Below are positions 36,791-49,421 of a stretch of DNA of 64,000 nucleotides, piece after piece. Numbering within the stretch: position 1 is the first letter of the stretch; every line of letters starts with the position of its first letter. Source of the stretch: Sitta carolinensis (lineage: Eukaryota > Chordata > Aves > Passeriformes > Sittidae); assembly GCA_032173965.1 (NCBI GenBank), contig JAVUNC010000019.1, positions 17,104,234-17,168,233 on the forward strand. Direction: 5' to 3'. A model generated the notes under the pieces. The model worked only from the letters and a program-made list of their open reading frames with translations. It was not told the DNA's origin and did not search any database. The translations under genes and the position numbers were made by a program.

Positions 36791-39700
36791 GCACTCGGCA
36801 GAGCAGAGCAGAGCGGTTCCCTCCCACACCTCGCCCCAGGTCACATCCCAGAACCACATCACGAACTCTGTCCCTCACACAAACGATTTGCACAGCAGGC
36901 CACAGAGGCTCAAGGGTTTTTCCCACAGAAGGTGCTCTTCCAGCTTGGGGCACTTGTGAATTCCTCCTCTTTAAACCCAACTGGTCTACACAGACACAAC
37001 TGTTCATTAAAACCAAAGCAAACTCTGGCTGCTATAATTAAATGGTGTGCCTGGAAGGCTGAAATATTGTATAGTATCCAAGGTTTAAAATCTCATTTTC
37101 AGCTCTGCCTGATTACTTAAACCACTACTATAAAACCATAATGGATAAAATCTCACCTGAAGCTGATTAAATCTTTACTGATGTAATGGAAGAGTGGCGA
37201 ACAATCCATTTACATTTTTCTGTGAATATTTACCTCTGCTGCAGCTGTGGGTTCTGCACTGGAGCATTTTGTCTCCCAACGTCCTCTAACTTACACCCAA
37301 AACTTCAATCTCCCTCTGTCAATTGTCTGCCTCAACAAATCATAAACATTGAAATATGCTTTCATTTGTTTAAAATGAAGACAGCAATTCAATTTGAAAG
37401 GATTCATGATAGTCGCAATAAAAAAGTGAGGTGAGAAGATGACTAAGCTGCAAAGGAAAAGCTCTATATCATAAAAACAACACCAGAAATAAGGCCAAAC
37501 ATGATTGAATCTTTTAATTGCCAGGTAAAAAGTATTCAGCTTTCTGCATAGACTTGTATTAATGTGTCTAACAGGACAGCTGATGAACACACACTTGGTG
37601 CCCCTAAGTAGAATCAGATCTACTTAGATCCCCAAAAATCTCCACTTTTCAGGGGTGATGAGTGCACACAGCACAAAACCCTTGTGCTCACCAAGAGCAG
37701 GTTCTGGTGACAGCACAGCTGAGATGGAACTTCTCCTGAAATGGTGATATTCACCACAGATCCTGACTGAGAGCTCAGCCTTGGGGGCTGAGGGTGGTGG
37801 GGGGAAAATCAGTTTTCCACTGTCAGTTTATACTCAAGCAGCTTTAACCTTTACCTAAACCAAAACAAATCGTGAGTAACCCTTACCAGTGAAGTACTGC
37901 TGCTGAAACCAGAGTATCCAGGATGCCACTCATTTATTAGGCTGAGAGAAGCTAAATTTTTGAGCAGGGAACACACCACTAACAAATTATTCCACCTCCT
38001 TTCACATTTGGTCATAATTTCAGCTACTTCTTTAATCACTCCATGTCAATATAAGATACATTTTCTATTCATTTTAGGTATCGTTCTGCTGCTTCACACT
38101 AGTCATTAATTTGAAGCTCTTACATTTGGAACCATCATTTACTACTCAAACAGCACTGGGTGACACGCAGAGACTAAAGAGTTGTCAAACAGAATGACAC
38201 ACAGTTTTTAAAAGTTAGCAGAGCAGTAAAAGCTTTAAGATTAAAAAAACCCAAACAACCAGCCTTGCAAATAGTATTTGAAAGGTGTAAATGTGGGCGT
38301 AGCCAGCACTGCCAGAAAAAAAGAAAAAACAAACTTTGAATGAAAACGAATTTTTAATACAGGCCTTCAATATGTCCAATGTGCAGTACTTCTACTGATA
38401 AAAGGTTGAAGCAGCCCGTTTGGTAGGTGATAAAAGCTGAGTTAAAATGTTTCTCACACAGGTCCCATTGAGATGAAAACGCTGAGGAGAAAGCAAAGAC
38501 CTGGTTCCAAATGAAATCAAGTAAAACCAAGGTCATCCCAGTACTTTCACATAGCAAGAGCAAGAAATCTGTAGTTGTGACACCACCATCCCTCTGCTGC
38601 TATGGAGGAAGAGCCACTGCCAGCCCCCAAAATAAGCTGCATTCCAGATTATACTTCCCTTGAAATTAGTTAGATATACCTCAGTTGACTGTTGTGCTTA
38701 GAGGTAAGCACAACTGAAAAACAATCACAAAACTAAGAATATATGAGTGTGTGTTGGCCCCAAAGGGCACTGCAAATTGGAAGAAAAAAAGACTTCTAGT
38801 TTTCTAGCCCTCAGGCATGGGAACAGCTCTCATGAGACTATCTGGACACATAATTCAAAACTCAGTCAATATTTGGAAAACATACAGAACACATTAATTC
38901 CCTGAATTCACTGGCACAGCCAGTCAGAGCCCCTTGTTTACAGCTATTTGGATTGCAAGGAAGCTGAAGATGGGCTGCATTAATTTTATATCATGTCTTT
39001 TAATTAAATCTTTCTGGCTACCCAGAACCCAAATTTCTCTTCATACGATGAGTCTTTAGTAGATGGCTGTAAATAGAACATGGATTCATTTCCATATAAA
39101 GAGAGCCAAATATACTACCCTTCACTAATGGGAAAAATTAGAAAGCCCCATGTTAACTAACAACTCATCTGATCTTTCACAAACTTGACACATATTTTAG
39201 CAGAACAGGGTGTCAATAACAGCTGGAAAGCAACAACTTGAGAAGGACTTCTGCTCCTGCTCTGTAACCATGGAAGAGTGAAAAGGAAGACTGAACTGGC
39301 AAAACAGAACCTGAGATAAGTAAGAGTTTGGGGATCGGGAGTTTTGCTGTTCTTTTTTACAGGGGATTTCAAGCTTCATAGTTTCTCTTCATCCTTGCAA
39401 TACCAGGGTTTTGTCTCAGGTCTTCATATCCAATTCAAGGTGTACATTGGACTTGTATCTCTGAAAGAGTTATGCCCACCCTGGGTCACGTTAGGCAGCA
39501 AATCCAGGGGCTTGTCTGTGCTCAGGTTACTCCTTCTGTCACATGCAAGCTATGTCCATTCCTAATACACTGCTCATACTCATTTTCTTTAATAAGAATG
39601 AATTTTAGTAGTACAATGCAAAAGCACAAAGACGCCATTGCCCTTCGAAGGCAAAACAGCAAGAGATAATTCTATTCACCTTTCATATTCAAGTTAACAT

Positions 39701-42546
39701 TTAAGCTAAAAAGCAGAACTCTTTAAATATACTGTTTTCAAAAAGTATTTTACACAACAAAAAGGGGAAAGCTGGTTTCATTTCCAGGCATTGCCTGTTA
39801 ATGATTTGAGAACTAAATACCTATTGTGAAATTCTAGCAACTACGTGACTCAATTGTTAAAATGGTTGCAACACCATTCAATAATTTGATTGTCTGTCAT
39901 GAGAATTGTTAGATACGTAATGGTCCTGAAAATATGGGACTCGTTTGACCAGGGAGCTTCTCAAAATCTCACAAATTACTTGTGAGGGAAGAGCCAAGAA
40001 TTAAGAACTTCTGACAAATCTCATGTCTCAACTTCTCTAGCCCAAGACATAAAAGAAATATCATTCTCGAGCCAAGCCATTTCAGCAGGAACACAAGAAA
40101 AAAAACGATGCTTGCGTTTTATTCTCACATAGGATCAGGGGAAATAAAAAAGTGGCATTAATTAATTTTTTTTTAAGAAGCAAATTTATTTAACAGCCAA
40201 TCAAGCAAAAGCTAGTCTCAGGTAAGTTAAAATATCTTGTGTGAGGAATCACTACAAGTTTTCAGGGCATGAATTTTGTGTTTAACACCACAAGGACTCC
40301 TAGTGTACCTCTGAGTATTCAGCAGCAGCTTTGGAGGGCAAAGTGTTGCCCATCCCCTGTGTCTGGCCAATATGATAGTGCTTGCATCAATGCCTTGAAA
40401 CACTTCAAGAATTTTAGCCCTTCATGAAAACCAAACCCACTCACTCAAGAGGAAAAATAAAAAGAAAAAAAATTAAGAAGAAGGATTTAAACCAGTTTGC
40501 AATCTGATACTTCTGGTGCTTATTTAAGACAGGCTCAGAAAAGGTAATTTTTATCATTATCAAATTAAGCTTTGGTAAAATCTGGTAGGTAAGCCTTCTT
40601 AGAGTGGTACATTGATAATTTTCAGTGAAGCCTGTTCCTGACTTTTCCATACACAAAATGTAATAGGGCATCACAAAGACCATCTTGTGAGGTCCTACAC
40701 ATAAACCAGGTCTGGAGCTGCTGCTGCTCCTGCTCCAGCCTCATGTGAAAATGGAAGCTGGCAGCTCAGCCCTCTGAAGCCAGCTGGTTTCCCCCTGCTG
40801 CAGGCACTGTGCCAGCCAGAGGCAGGAACCAGGCTCTCTGCTCAGGGCTGAGGAGCAGGAAAATTTAGATGAAGGGTAAAAGCTCCTAGGGCACACAGAG
40901 GAAGGTGTGTGGTATGGAGGTGAAAGAGGTAGAGAGCACATAGAAAAAGGTATACCTCAGGTTGGAGCTCCGGGAGGGTGGGGAAGATAAAGAACATGTA
41001 GTTATGGGAACATGGTGCAAAAATGAAATTAAAGAAAGTAGGGGAGACATGACTCATTTCAGGAGTGAGATGATGCACATGCAGAGTGGGAAGGGTGGAA
41101 AAGCCAGTTTCCAAAAATCAGCAAGGGTAAGCAACAGGCACAGTTAGGGCCATTAGGATCCCAGCAGCAGAGCTTCTCATTCCCTCACCTCTACTCATCT
41201 GTGCTCTCTAGCAGGAAAGCTGCTCTGTAAAGCAAGCTGTCATCTCCAAAGAGAGGGACATGGTTCACTGGAGCACAGCAGTGTGCAGTTGAGCAAACAG
41301 AGCCATTCCAGACCACAGGGCCCAGACAGAAAACCTCTTGCTGCTCCCAGCTCTACACCCTGTCTCAGCAGAGGGGCTTACCTGACAGAAGTGTTACAAC
41401 AAGGAGAAAGGGGGAAGGACCAGCACTCCCAAAGCAAGGGTGACTATGAGCCTTGCCCTTACACTTCCAACCACGGGGGAAGTGCCCTACCAAACTCTTC
41501 CTATCTTCATTTTGCAGGGGAGAGCAAGCAATCCAGGTTACATCCCTCTTTCTACCAGTGAGCTGTCACAACTTTCAGGAAAGTCCTTGATCTCTTATTG
41601 TGTGTCCATGTTACCCCACTAGCATTTTGTTATTACACACTCTGATGCACTTTCTTTCTTTCTCATCTTTTTCACTCTTCACTTCCCAAAACAACATTAT
41701 TGACCATACTAACTTCAAATGTTAGTAAATTGCTGAAAACCAGCAGCCAGCATTACCTGAGCTAAATTCACTTTCTCTTTGCACAGTTTATTCCTCACTC
41801 AATCTTTTCTAACTTTGACACAGATTATTAATAGGGCTGGAAATAAAGTTTTCCATTCAAAACCGAGATTTTTTGGAAAACTTGCATTTGATTACATTAA
41901 ATTTTGTGTGATCCCCATTCTCTTCAGTGATTCAGTTTTTGAGCAGTCATCATCAGACTGATATTATCATCCCACCCTTTCTTCTGAAGGGAAAACAAGT
42001 TGTGCTGAGCTGTAGTTTCTCACTTTTCTGGGTGACAGCTCTGCATCTTGTGCCTGCCTGCTTGGCACCTCAAACACTGCACCCATCCATGTGAAAGATT
42101 TTCTCAAGTCTATCACCACAGCTGTTTTCCAGTCCACCTTACTGAGAAACTCTGCAAAAACAGATGTGCATAAAAGGAATAAATTACACTAAACCAGAAA
42201 ATACCAGCTTCATTAGTCCTCAGGTGGCTTCCTAACAACTAAAAACAAATGCTTAAGGAAATCTATCAAATGTTTTCTTTCCAAAAAAGAGCAAAACATA
42301 AATGATCCTATTGGCTTATCTCACTCAGTAGAATTCTCAGGAGTGCTGCTGTTTTGGTTTCATGGATGCACTAGACTAAGAGCTGTCAACAAACTCAGGT
42401 AAGTTAGAAGAGTGTTACACAGAAGTATACTTTAATATACTTTAACCTATTGCTGGCTACTTCAGCGATAGGAAGGCGTTTTAAAACAATTACAAAGCCA
42501 AACAAGGATTTTGCCAATGAGTTTACTACACAGCACTTTGTTTCTC
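36791..42546. other. Unique DNA, no gene seen
   Basis: No recognisable gene, RNA or transposon. A purine-rich region runs from about 40855 to 41110. A more complex stretch at 38880-39010 includes a TGTTTAC forkhead-type core (38936-38942) and AT-rich homeodomain-type cores. ORFs are all below 100 codons and unrecognised. Confidence 0.5.
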
Positions 42547-42567
42547 AAAAAAAAAAAAAAAAAAAAA
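42547..42567. repeat. Poly(A) run, 21 bases
   Basis: An uninterrupted A run is followed directly by a pyrimidine tract and CAG (42568-42587). The pair looks like a splice acceptor, but all three frames after it stop within about 20 codons. It could also mark an old retroposed tail, though no body was recognised. Confidence 0.8.
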
Positions 42568-43339
42568 TCTTTCTTCCTTCCCCTCAGACCCTTTGACAGA
42601 AAGCAGATGATTTCATTCACCAAGCCTTGCAAAGCAATTCAATGAGGGCAGCATTCCAGATCGCCTTCCGGACACAACATGACATCCTCATCACCTCCAG
42701 AGGAAACACACGCCAGGGCTCAAATTCCTCCTGGAACATGTGCTCCCTCTTCACTTGGAAAAAGCCCACAAACCAAAGAGCCTCAGCTGCTGTGTGATAC
42801 CACATGCCAAAACAGAGATAAAGTCTTTGACATCATTCAACCTCCAACAGGAGGAACTCTTTATACAACCACGAGCAGAAGTTTTAAGTAGCAACATTTC
42901 TTAAAATGACACTTGACCTGCTCAAAGGTCTTTCTCTTCCCATCTTTCCCCACTGATGCTGTCTCTGTATGAGCAGCAGAGCACCCACTCCACCCCATCC
43001 CTTATGGCCACTCTAAGAGGAAAAGGTGGCATTATAATCTTGTTCTATCTAGTTCTTACAGGCAAAGCACCAGCAGAAAATACTGTGATCTGAGTGAAAA
43101 GGATGTGCTTACATTTTGAGTTAGTCTGGACATTGCTAAAGAGACAAAATTTATAACCTAATCCCTTTTGGAGACTTACAACAAAAGCAGATCGATGGAA
43201 TGCCCTGTTTTCTTCTCAAGGATCATCTCATACAGCAAAGATCAAATTAGATGAAAACGTTGCCTTACAGAATAAGTATCAGCAAATATCAAAGCACTGG
43301 AAACACAAAGTGGATTAGAACATGTCCCTATAAAAAGGA

Positions 43340-43493
43340 GGTCTGGGGTTTAATCTTTGATCTGACAACGCGTGTCTACCCACCCTTGAACAATACACTT
43401 ATCCTTTGTGTTCCACCATCTGTAAAACAGGGGATGATGCCACCTCATGGGACTGATTTGAGCTTTAATTAATTACTGCTCACAAAGGACTTC
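43340..43493 (+). mobile_element. MIR SINE relic
   Basis: The stretch follows the MIR consensus in order: a 'tctggggtttaatc' block, a degenerate 'gaacaatacacttatcctttgtg' block, the hallmark CCATCTGTAAAACAGGGGAT, then 'gccacctcatgggactgatttgag' and 'aggactt'. MIR is a tRNA-derived SINE family spread in early amniotes and found as rare, very diverged relics in birds. About 150 bp is retained. Confidence 0.7.
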
Positions 43494-44890
43494 AGCTTCC
43501 TCAGCTGTAAGGCACTATTTTAACTATCATCCATAACTCTTGTAACTTACAGCCCTAAGCAGGCAATCCCATTAAATATCAGACAAAGCCATATATGTAA
43601 AACCCATGAGGGGACACAAACATACAAAAGGTTGTGCAAATTATTCACATTATATCAGGCTCTGTGACAAAGGAACCTCTTTGACTTGCCCACACAGGTA
43701 AACTGTTATCTAAATGCTTCAGTAAATCTAACAGGAATATTCTTGTGTTAAGCACTGGACAAAATTTTAGGAGCTTTCACTACTTCTGAAAAACCCCTTG
43801 CCTACAAAACAGATACAAGCAGAGGGCTCAAAATATTTTAGATAAAAACCTCTAGAAAAAAGAGGATAACAGCAATAAAATAACAGAGAAGTCAGTTCTC
43901 TGCAGAAGGAGCAAGGGGTTGTACAAAACATGCTTCTCTTTTGGGACTGCCATCCTTCCCCTCCAAAAGAGGCTTCTGGTAAATGGGAAGGAGGTGGGGC
44001 TGCCCCAAGTTACCTCCAATCAACCTTTGGGGCTTGATTTTCACATGAAAATCATACAGCCCTAACTTATTCTGATTTCATGAAACAATGGCTTTATTCT
44101 GAGCTGCTGCAATTATTCCATTTTACAATCTCATCTATAGATTCCCTTTTAGATGATACCAATATGGACATGCAGTACACTAAAACCCACAGTACAGAAT
44201 GCGCTATTTAATAAATTCTCCCAGTTCTGACAGTCTCTGTCCCAGTCTCTGAAGTTTCAGAAAACCAAATGAGAAAGTTAGACAAAAAACCCCGATATTA
44301 TTATTCAGCATTATATTTCAAGAGAAAGCAAAGTGCTTTGAGTTCAGCTTTTTTGTTACGAGCATAGTCTGCCTTCAACACAAAAATACAACTGAAAATG
44401 CTAGCAGTGATCATCAGCAATTCATTCCTTTCCATTTATAGTTAAATGCTGCACCCTCTCAATATGCAAATAACTGTTTCTCCACTTCAAATCTCAAAGA
44501 CTAAGGACTGAAAAATCAGTTAGCTTTTAAATTGCTTTTAAGAAACCAGTGAGATTTACCAAAATTGATGAGGATTCCTATTGATTTCACTTTGCTCACA
44601 GGAACGTGATGACCAAAACACACTGAAACAAAGCTTCTTGCTGAGAAGCAAAGTTTTCATCCATTCTTGTCAGAAGAGCAAGAGAAAATCCTGTGTCTAC
44701 AGCAGGCTGTGGATATAGGCATAGAAAGATCATAAACACCTGTAACATATTCTCATGGGAGTCAGGAAGCTGTGAGAATATCAGCAAATCACCTGCAACT
44801 GGAGCTCACTGCAGTCATTTACAATGGAGTGATGAATAAGCAAGAACAATGTTTCACTGCCAGACAACAGGACTTGCACAAGTTTAATGC
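43494..44890. other. Unique AT-rich DNA, no gene seen
   Basis: No recognisable gene or repeat. Reading frames are short and unrecognised. Confidence 0.55.
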
Positions 44891-44904
44891 TAACATGAAA
44901 AAAC

Positions 44905-45470
44905 AAAGTTTATTAGCTAATGAACAGGTTGGCCTGCTCCTTCTGTCCAGTTGGGATGTTACATCTGGAAAAGTGGCCAATTAGGTTGGTAAACACTCAG
45001 GTGGTTGGGCTCAGCATTTCCCAGAACAGACCGAGGGTCCTGGCAGCAAACAGCGAGCGGAGCACGAGCCGGCGGCATGCTCTGGAAGGAGAGAGCAGCA
45101 GCAGCAGCCTGGCCACTGCTAAAGGGCAGGGCAGGGGTTTTACCTCCTCCTGCTCAGTGCTTGTTGGGCCACACCTGGGACAGCACGCAGGGAAGGCAAG
45201 GACCAGCTGCAGCAAGGCCAGCACAAGCCACGAGACTGGCCAGGGCTGCCAGCACAGACCCTGCGAGCAGAGACTGCGGGAGCAGGGCTCGTCTGCCTTG
45301 GAGAAAGGGTGGCTTAGGAGGACACCCAACAGCAGCACCAGCAGTGCCTGTGGGGCTGCTAGAAGAGATGGACCAGGCTCTACACATGGCACAAGGTGGT
45401 GACAGGAGCTACAGCCTTCCTCTTTCTGTCCCCATGCCAGTGCAGCACTCTAAAAACAAGGGATGAGGCT
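44905..45470 (-). other. GC-rich block with minus-strand ORF and polyA signal
   Basis: This block is clearly more GC-rich and CpG-rich than its surroundings, which leaves several frames open on both strands. On the minus strand one frame is open from a TAG at 45452-45450 down to a TGA near 44997 (about 150 codons). An AATAAA signal follows at 44914-44909 on that strand. The peptide is Leu-rich at its start (ALLVLLLGVLL) with a following Cys-rich part (PCSRSLCSQGLC), resembling a secreted-protein leader, but no ATG opens the frame. I do not recognise it. It may be a decayed exon, an unrecognised LTR or a chance product of GC-rich sequence. Confidence 0.25.
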
Positions 45471-45492
45471 AAGAAGGCCATGGGAGCATGAG

Positions 45493-45891
45493 GAAGATGG
45501 GCTGGAGATCATGGAGAATGGGCTGGAGACCATGGAGGATGGGCTGGAGACCATGGAGAATGGGCTGGAGATCATGGAGGATGGGCTGGAGATCATGGAG
45601 AATGGGCTGGAGACTATGGAGGATGGGCTGGAGACCATGGAGGATGGGCTGGAGATCATGGAGGATGGGCTGGAGATCATGGAGAATGGGCTGGAGACCA
45701 TGGAGGATGGGCTGGAGACCATGGAGGATGGGCTGAAAATCATGGAGGATGGGCTGGAGATCATGGAGAATGGGCTGGAGATCATGGAGGATGGGCTGGA
45801 GATCATGGAGGATGGGCTGGAGACCATGGAGGATGGGCTGGAGACCATGGAGGATGGGCTGGAGACCATGGAGGATGGGCTGTGGATGCTG
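45493..45891. repeat. 21-bp minisatellite, 19 units, 84-bp higher-order period
   Basis: Nineteen head-to-tail 21-bp units of the type GAGGATGGGCTGGAGATCATG run without a single indel. Units differ mainly at two places: GAT or AAT after the first GAG, and ATC or ACC before ATG. The variant order shows a four-unit cycle (D-I, N-T, D-T, x-I) for units 1-12, so 84-bp blocks were copied as wholes. Because 21 is a multiple of three, frames stay open on both strands: plus 45463-45957 encodes 164 residues of (EDGLEIM)-type repeats from an ATG, and minus 45986-45450 encodes 178 residues of (SSPSSMV)-type repeats from an ATG. CCATGG in many units gives an ATG in good context on the plus strand. Confidence 0.97.
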
Positions 45892-47155
45892 AATACAGAG
45901 CAGCACTCCAAGAGGGGAGCAGAGCAGAGGCCTGCTCCAGCAGAGCCACCACAATAATCTGACAACTGCCTGCAGAGCAGCAGCATGGAGGGAAAAGAAA
46001 GCTTCCCTCAGTATCAGCAAACTGTGGGACAGGCATAACACTTGTGCTGTCCTCTATTTATGACAGTTTTATATAATAAAGAGAAGGTATTAATTTTTGA
46101 GATTTAAAATAAAATTTAACTTGCAAAGGTCAATAAGCAGTGCATGATTACAAATTATATAAAGGCCAAAGAGACTGTGGTGTCATTGCAGAGACTTGGT
46201 TCTTGTTCTGTAACCTTTAGAATGGCTTTCTGTTCAATCTGAGTAATCACGACCTTTCTCATCAAAAAACTGAGTTCAAATTCTTAATCCATTAGGAACA
46301 TGACAGAGACCTCTCTCCCCTTCATTGTTACAGTATTTATGTAGGCCACAGATGAGTGAATAGTCTCAGATGATACTTTGATGTTTGAAGATAAAGACCA
46401 AATGGATATTTTTGCAGACACTGGGGAACAGTTTTTGCAGTCATTGGGTAACAAAGATGTGTTAGTATGGTTTTCAGTTAAAGTTTTATCCGCTTGTCTG
46501 GGAAAAACAAATCAAATAGAGATTTTCCAGCTATTCTAGAATTAAAATAAATACCTGCTATTGCCATTTGTTAATTACATAAACCACAAGGAGTTCATTT
46601 ATATAACATTGAATGAAATTCAGTAACAGATCATACTGTGCATCACCTTGATATAAGTGACTTTTTTTAGCACACTTGACAATTGTAAAAGCAACTACTT
46701 GAACTAAAACAACAACACATGGGAAAAATGATTCTGCGTAAATCCTGGACAACAGCACATGTGGTAACTGTAAAAATGATGAACTATGAATCCCCTTAAC
46801 TGCAGAGTTAGCTTCACAGAGAATATGAGAGGTGGAACAGGATTTTCATGGAGCTGGAATGGCTCCCCCCTACCTCAGCTCTTTGTGCCCCAGCTGAGTT
46901 ATCTGTCTGGCACTCGAATCAGTGCCCGATGTCACACCTCCAGAGGACAAGTCATAACGTCCTGGGGTATTTGTCTGGAACAAGGCAGATGAATCATTCC
47001 CCCAAAGATGCCTCCTGCTACTTCATGAGCCAAAACAACAGCTCAAATAGATGACTTGGTTTAGGCAGCCAAAGCCAGGCAAGATAAATCCTACCTGTGG
47101 AGCTAGACAACATTATCTCCTAAAACTCTATCTACACAACTCTGGGCACATAAAC
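45892..47155. other. Unique DNA, no gene seen
   Basis: The GC-rich character fades by about 46040 and the rest is AT-rich. Two overlapping plus-strand ORFs of 68 codons (46786-47054) are unrecognised. Confidence 0.55.
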
Positions 47156-47792
47156 TGTTGGGGAAGATGAAAGTTTAACAGAGACGTTTTACAAATATGA
47201 ATGCTTGGTAAAAGGCTCTGTAGAAATGAAAGCAAGTTTTGATAGAAAAGAACAAAAGATGTCTGAAAATAAAGATTGACGTAGTTGTTACTGGACAAAG
47301 GTTGAGATGAGTAGGAAAGAGATTTTATGGCTAAGAGCAAAGGATAAGTTGACTACAAACAAAAGCATGTTTTTACCAAGATAAATCTCAAAAAAGCACA
47401 GGCAAACAGAAAACATGCTTTTACCAAGTAAGAAGAATTTTCCACTGCAGAAAAACAAGTTTTAAGCTTAAAATATAATGTACTAACTCCTGTGATTGGT
47501 TAGTTACCCCACAATATGGCAATATTAGCAGTTATGATGGGCTGTAGGTAATGGTAAAGGTATTGTGCATGATGCTGATTGGTTGTTATGTATTCAGATA
47601 CTCAGCACAGAACAATATCCAATGCACTGTAAGCAGAACAGAGGTGGCTGCAGGCAGCCTTTAGGCTGGAGCTGGCAGCTCACAGGTGTGGCTCTGCACC
47701 CACCACCCAAGATTGCTGGAACTGCTCTGTGCAATGAACACATTGCTGAGGAGCAGCCTGGGGTCCCACATCCCTCATCTCAGGCTCTTACA
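47156..47792 (+). mobile_element. Solo-type ERV LTR (family B)
   Basis: The segment begins TGTTGGGGAAG and ends CTCTTACA, giving TG...CA ends. Flanking ATAAAC (47150-47155) and TTAAAC (47793-47798) form a 6-bp target duplication with one mismatch. Inside are two inverted CCAAT boxes (GATTGGT at 47494 and 47577), typical of LTR U3 promoters. A degenerate polyadenylation signal, AATGAA, lies in the last 70 bp. A short direct repeat around 'catg-ttttaccaag' occurs near 47365 and 47413. The style resembles avian ERVL/ERVK LTRs, but the family could not be fixed. No internal retroviral genes adjoin it. The 126-codon ORF that starts at 47565 crosses the LTR end and is not a gene. Confidence 0.7.
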
Positions 47793-49421
47793 TTAAACAT
47801 TGCCATTTATGTGCCTTTTCTTCTGGATGGCAACTTCATGCTTAATTTCTACTTAACTCATGCACCAAGCAACTTCTGGTTTTATGACACCTTCTGCAAA
47901 CATTTTCTCTCCCATTTCTCTCTTGCAGTTCCTTATGCCTTTTAGGGTTCCTTTGGGTTTTAAAATTGTGGAAATTTTGCTTAGAATATACTCCTTAAAC
48001 TGAAAGGATTCTTAAAAAAAATAAATCTAGAAACATCCAATGCATTGTAAGTTTACTTACAAAATTAAAAACTTCTGCATCCAAAAAAGAAACGCGAACT
48101 TTTCTTTACTCCTGTTAATTAACTTGTTCTAGCAAAGTTTCACCTCATTTCCCCAATGTAATAAATTATAAAATCATTAGAAATACTGCATTTTACTGGA
48201 AGGCAAATACAATACAAAATACAATCAGTGCAGCAATGAGTACTTGAGAATGTCACTAATCATAAAAAGCTTAGTATAAGTCACAGATCTTTTCTAAGTA
48301 GTACAAAAATGTGAAGAGAGAAATACAGAAGGCTCAGGAGAGCAGAGGATTAGGGCTTTTTTTAACCTCTTATGATTATGTTCCCTTAATGTACTATTCT
48401 TCAACTAAAAGTAGAGATGAAAAGAGGATTTCTAAAGTCAAATGAAAATAAAACCAGCCAACAGTATAAGGTCTTGAATTACTTCAAAATCACCATGTAA
48501 GTTAACTACAGAAATTAACTCATGTGGAGCATTTTATGACTGTAAGTGATCAGAACATTGGCAGCTGTTGTTACCCAGTGAATACCAGGAAAATGTAATT
48601 AGACGAGAGCACAGCTAGAATAAATATCGTCCCTCATAAGTAGGAAAAAGGCAAAGAACCGATGCAAAAAACAAAATTTTGCTGAACTAAACCAACATGG
48701 CATCTGAAGATATGGGCTAACATTTTTTTGCTTTAAGAGGAGGGAGAAAAGTACAGACATTAAAGAATATATCCCTTAATAAGCAAATACTTAAAAAAAT
48801 ACTAATATTATCATTACTATTTTAAACCAAGAAGGCTGTAATTTTGCATTACATTGCCCAATTTGACCCTAAAAAGGCTGTTATGCAGTTTAGGTGTAAG
48901 AAGTGATCCACTTGGGTATTACATGTGAGCACTCATGGACTTGCAACAATATTAGATATAAGTAAGAGAACAATTCAGTGTGATCACACAGCGCTTCCTC
49001 AAGCATTCCTGCCATTAAGCATGTACAGAAACAGCTGAAGCAACCTTCCTTTCCACTGGGCTGAGGCTCTCGAGGAAAGTATTTCAAAAATGCCTTTTGC
49101 TGGTCTCACTGCACAGCTGCTGTCCTGACACCAAGGGCAGCTTGATGAACCAAAGGCAGATTTGCCTGGGCTTTGCACAAAGCTTCCTCCCCATGAGCAG
49201 GCACAAAAGTACAGCCCATGTGTCCAAGTGCATGGGCAGAACCTGCCAAAGGCTGGTCTTCATAGGTGTGTTAGCAATCACATCAAATGAGCCCCTTTTC
49301 TTTAAAAACAAAAATCAGCAAACAAATAAAGGGCTCAGTTCAGAACTGAGTGAGAAATTCAGTATCTGGTTTTTTCATGTCTGTTTTGGGGGAGTTAGCA
49401 GGAATGACTGATTTTAGCAGA
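47793..49421. other. Unique AT-rich DNA, no gene seen
   Basis: No recognisable gene or repeat. The ORF pair at 49097-49411 (plus) and 49084-49311 (minus) overlap on opposite strands and are unrecognised. Confidence 0.55.

Noticed and set aside
42568..42891. Pyrimidine tract plus CAG followed by a 71-codon ORF
   Set aside because: All frames directly after the acceptor-like site stop within about 20 codons, and the ORF starts about 90 bp further on with no recognisable product.
45493..45891. Regular repeat that might be taken for a CRISPR array
   Set aside because: There are no unique spacers: the 21-bp units abut directly. The genome is clearly vertebrate.
47565..47945. 126-codon plus-strand ORF
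   Set aside because: It begins inside the family B LTR and runs across its 3' boundary, so it is a composite of LTR and unrelated flank.
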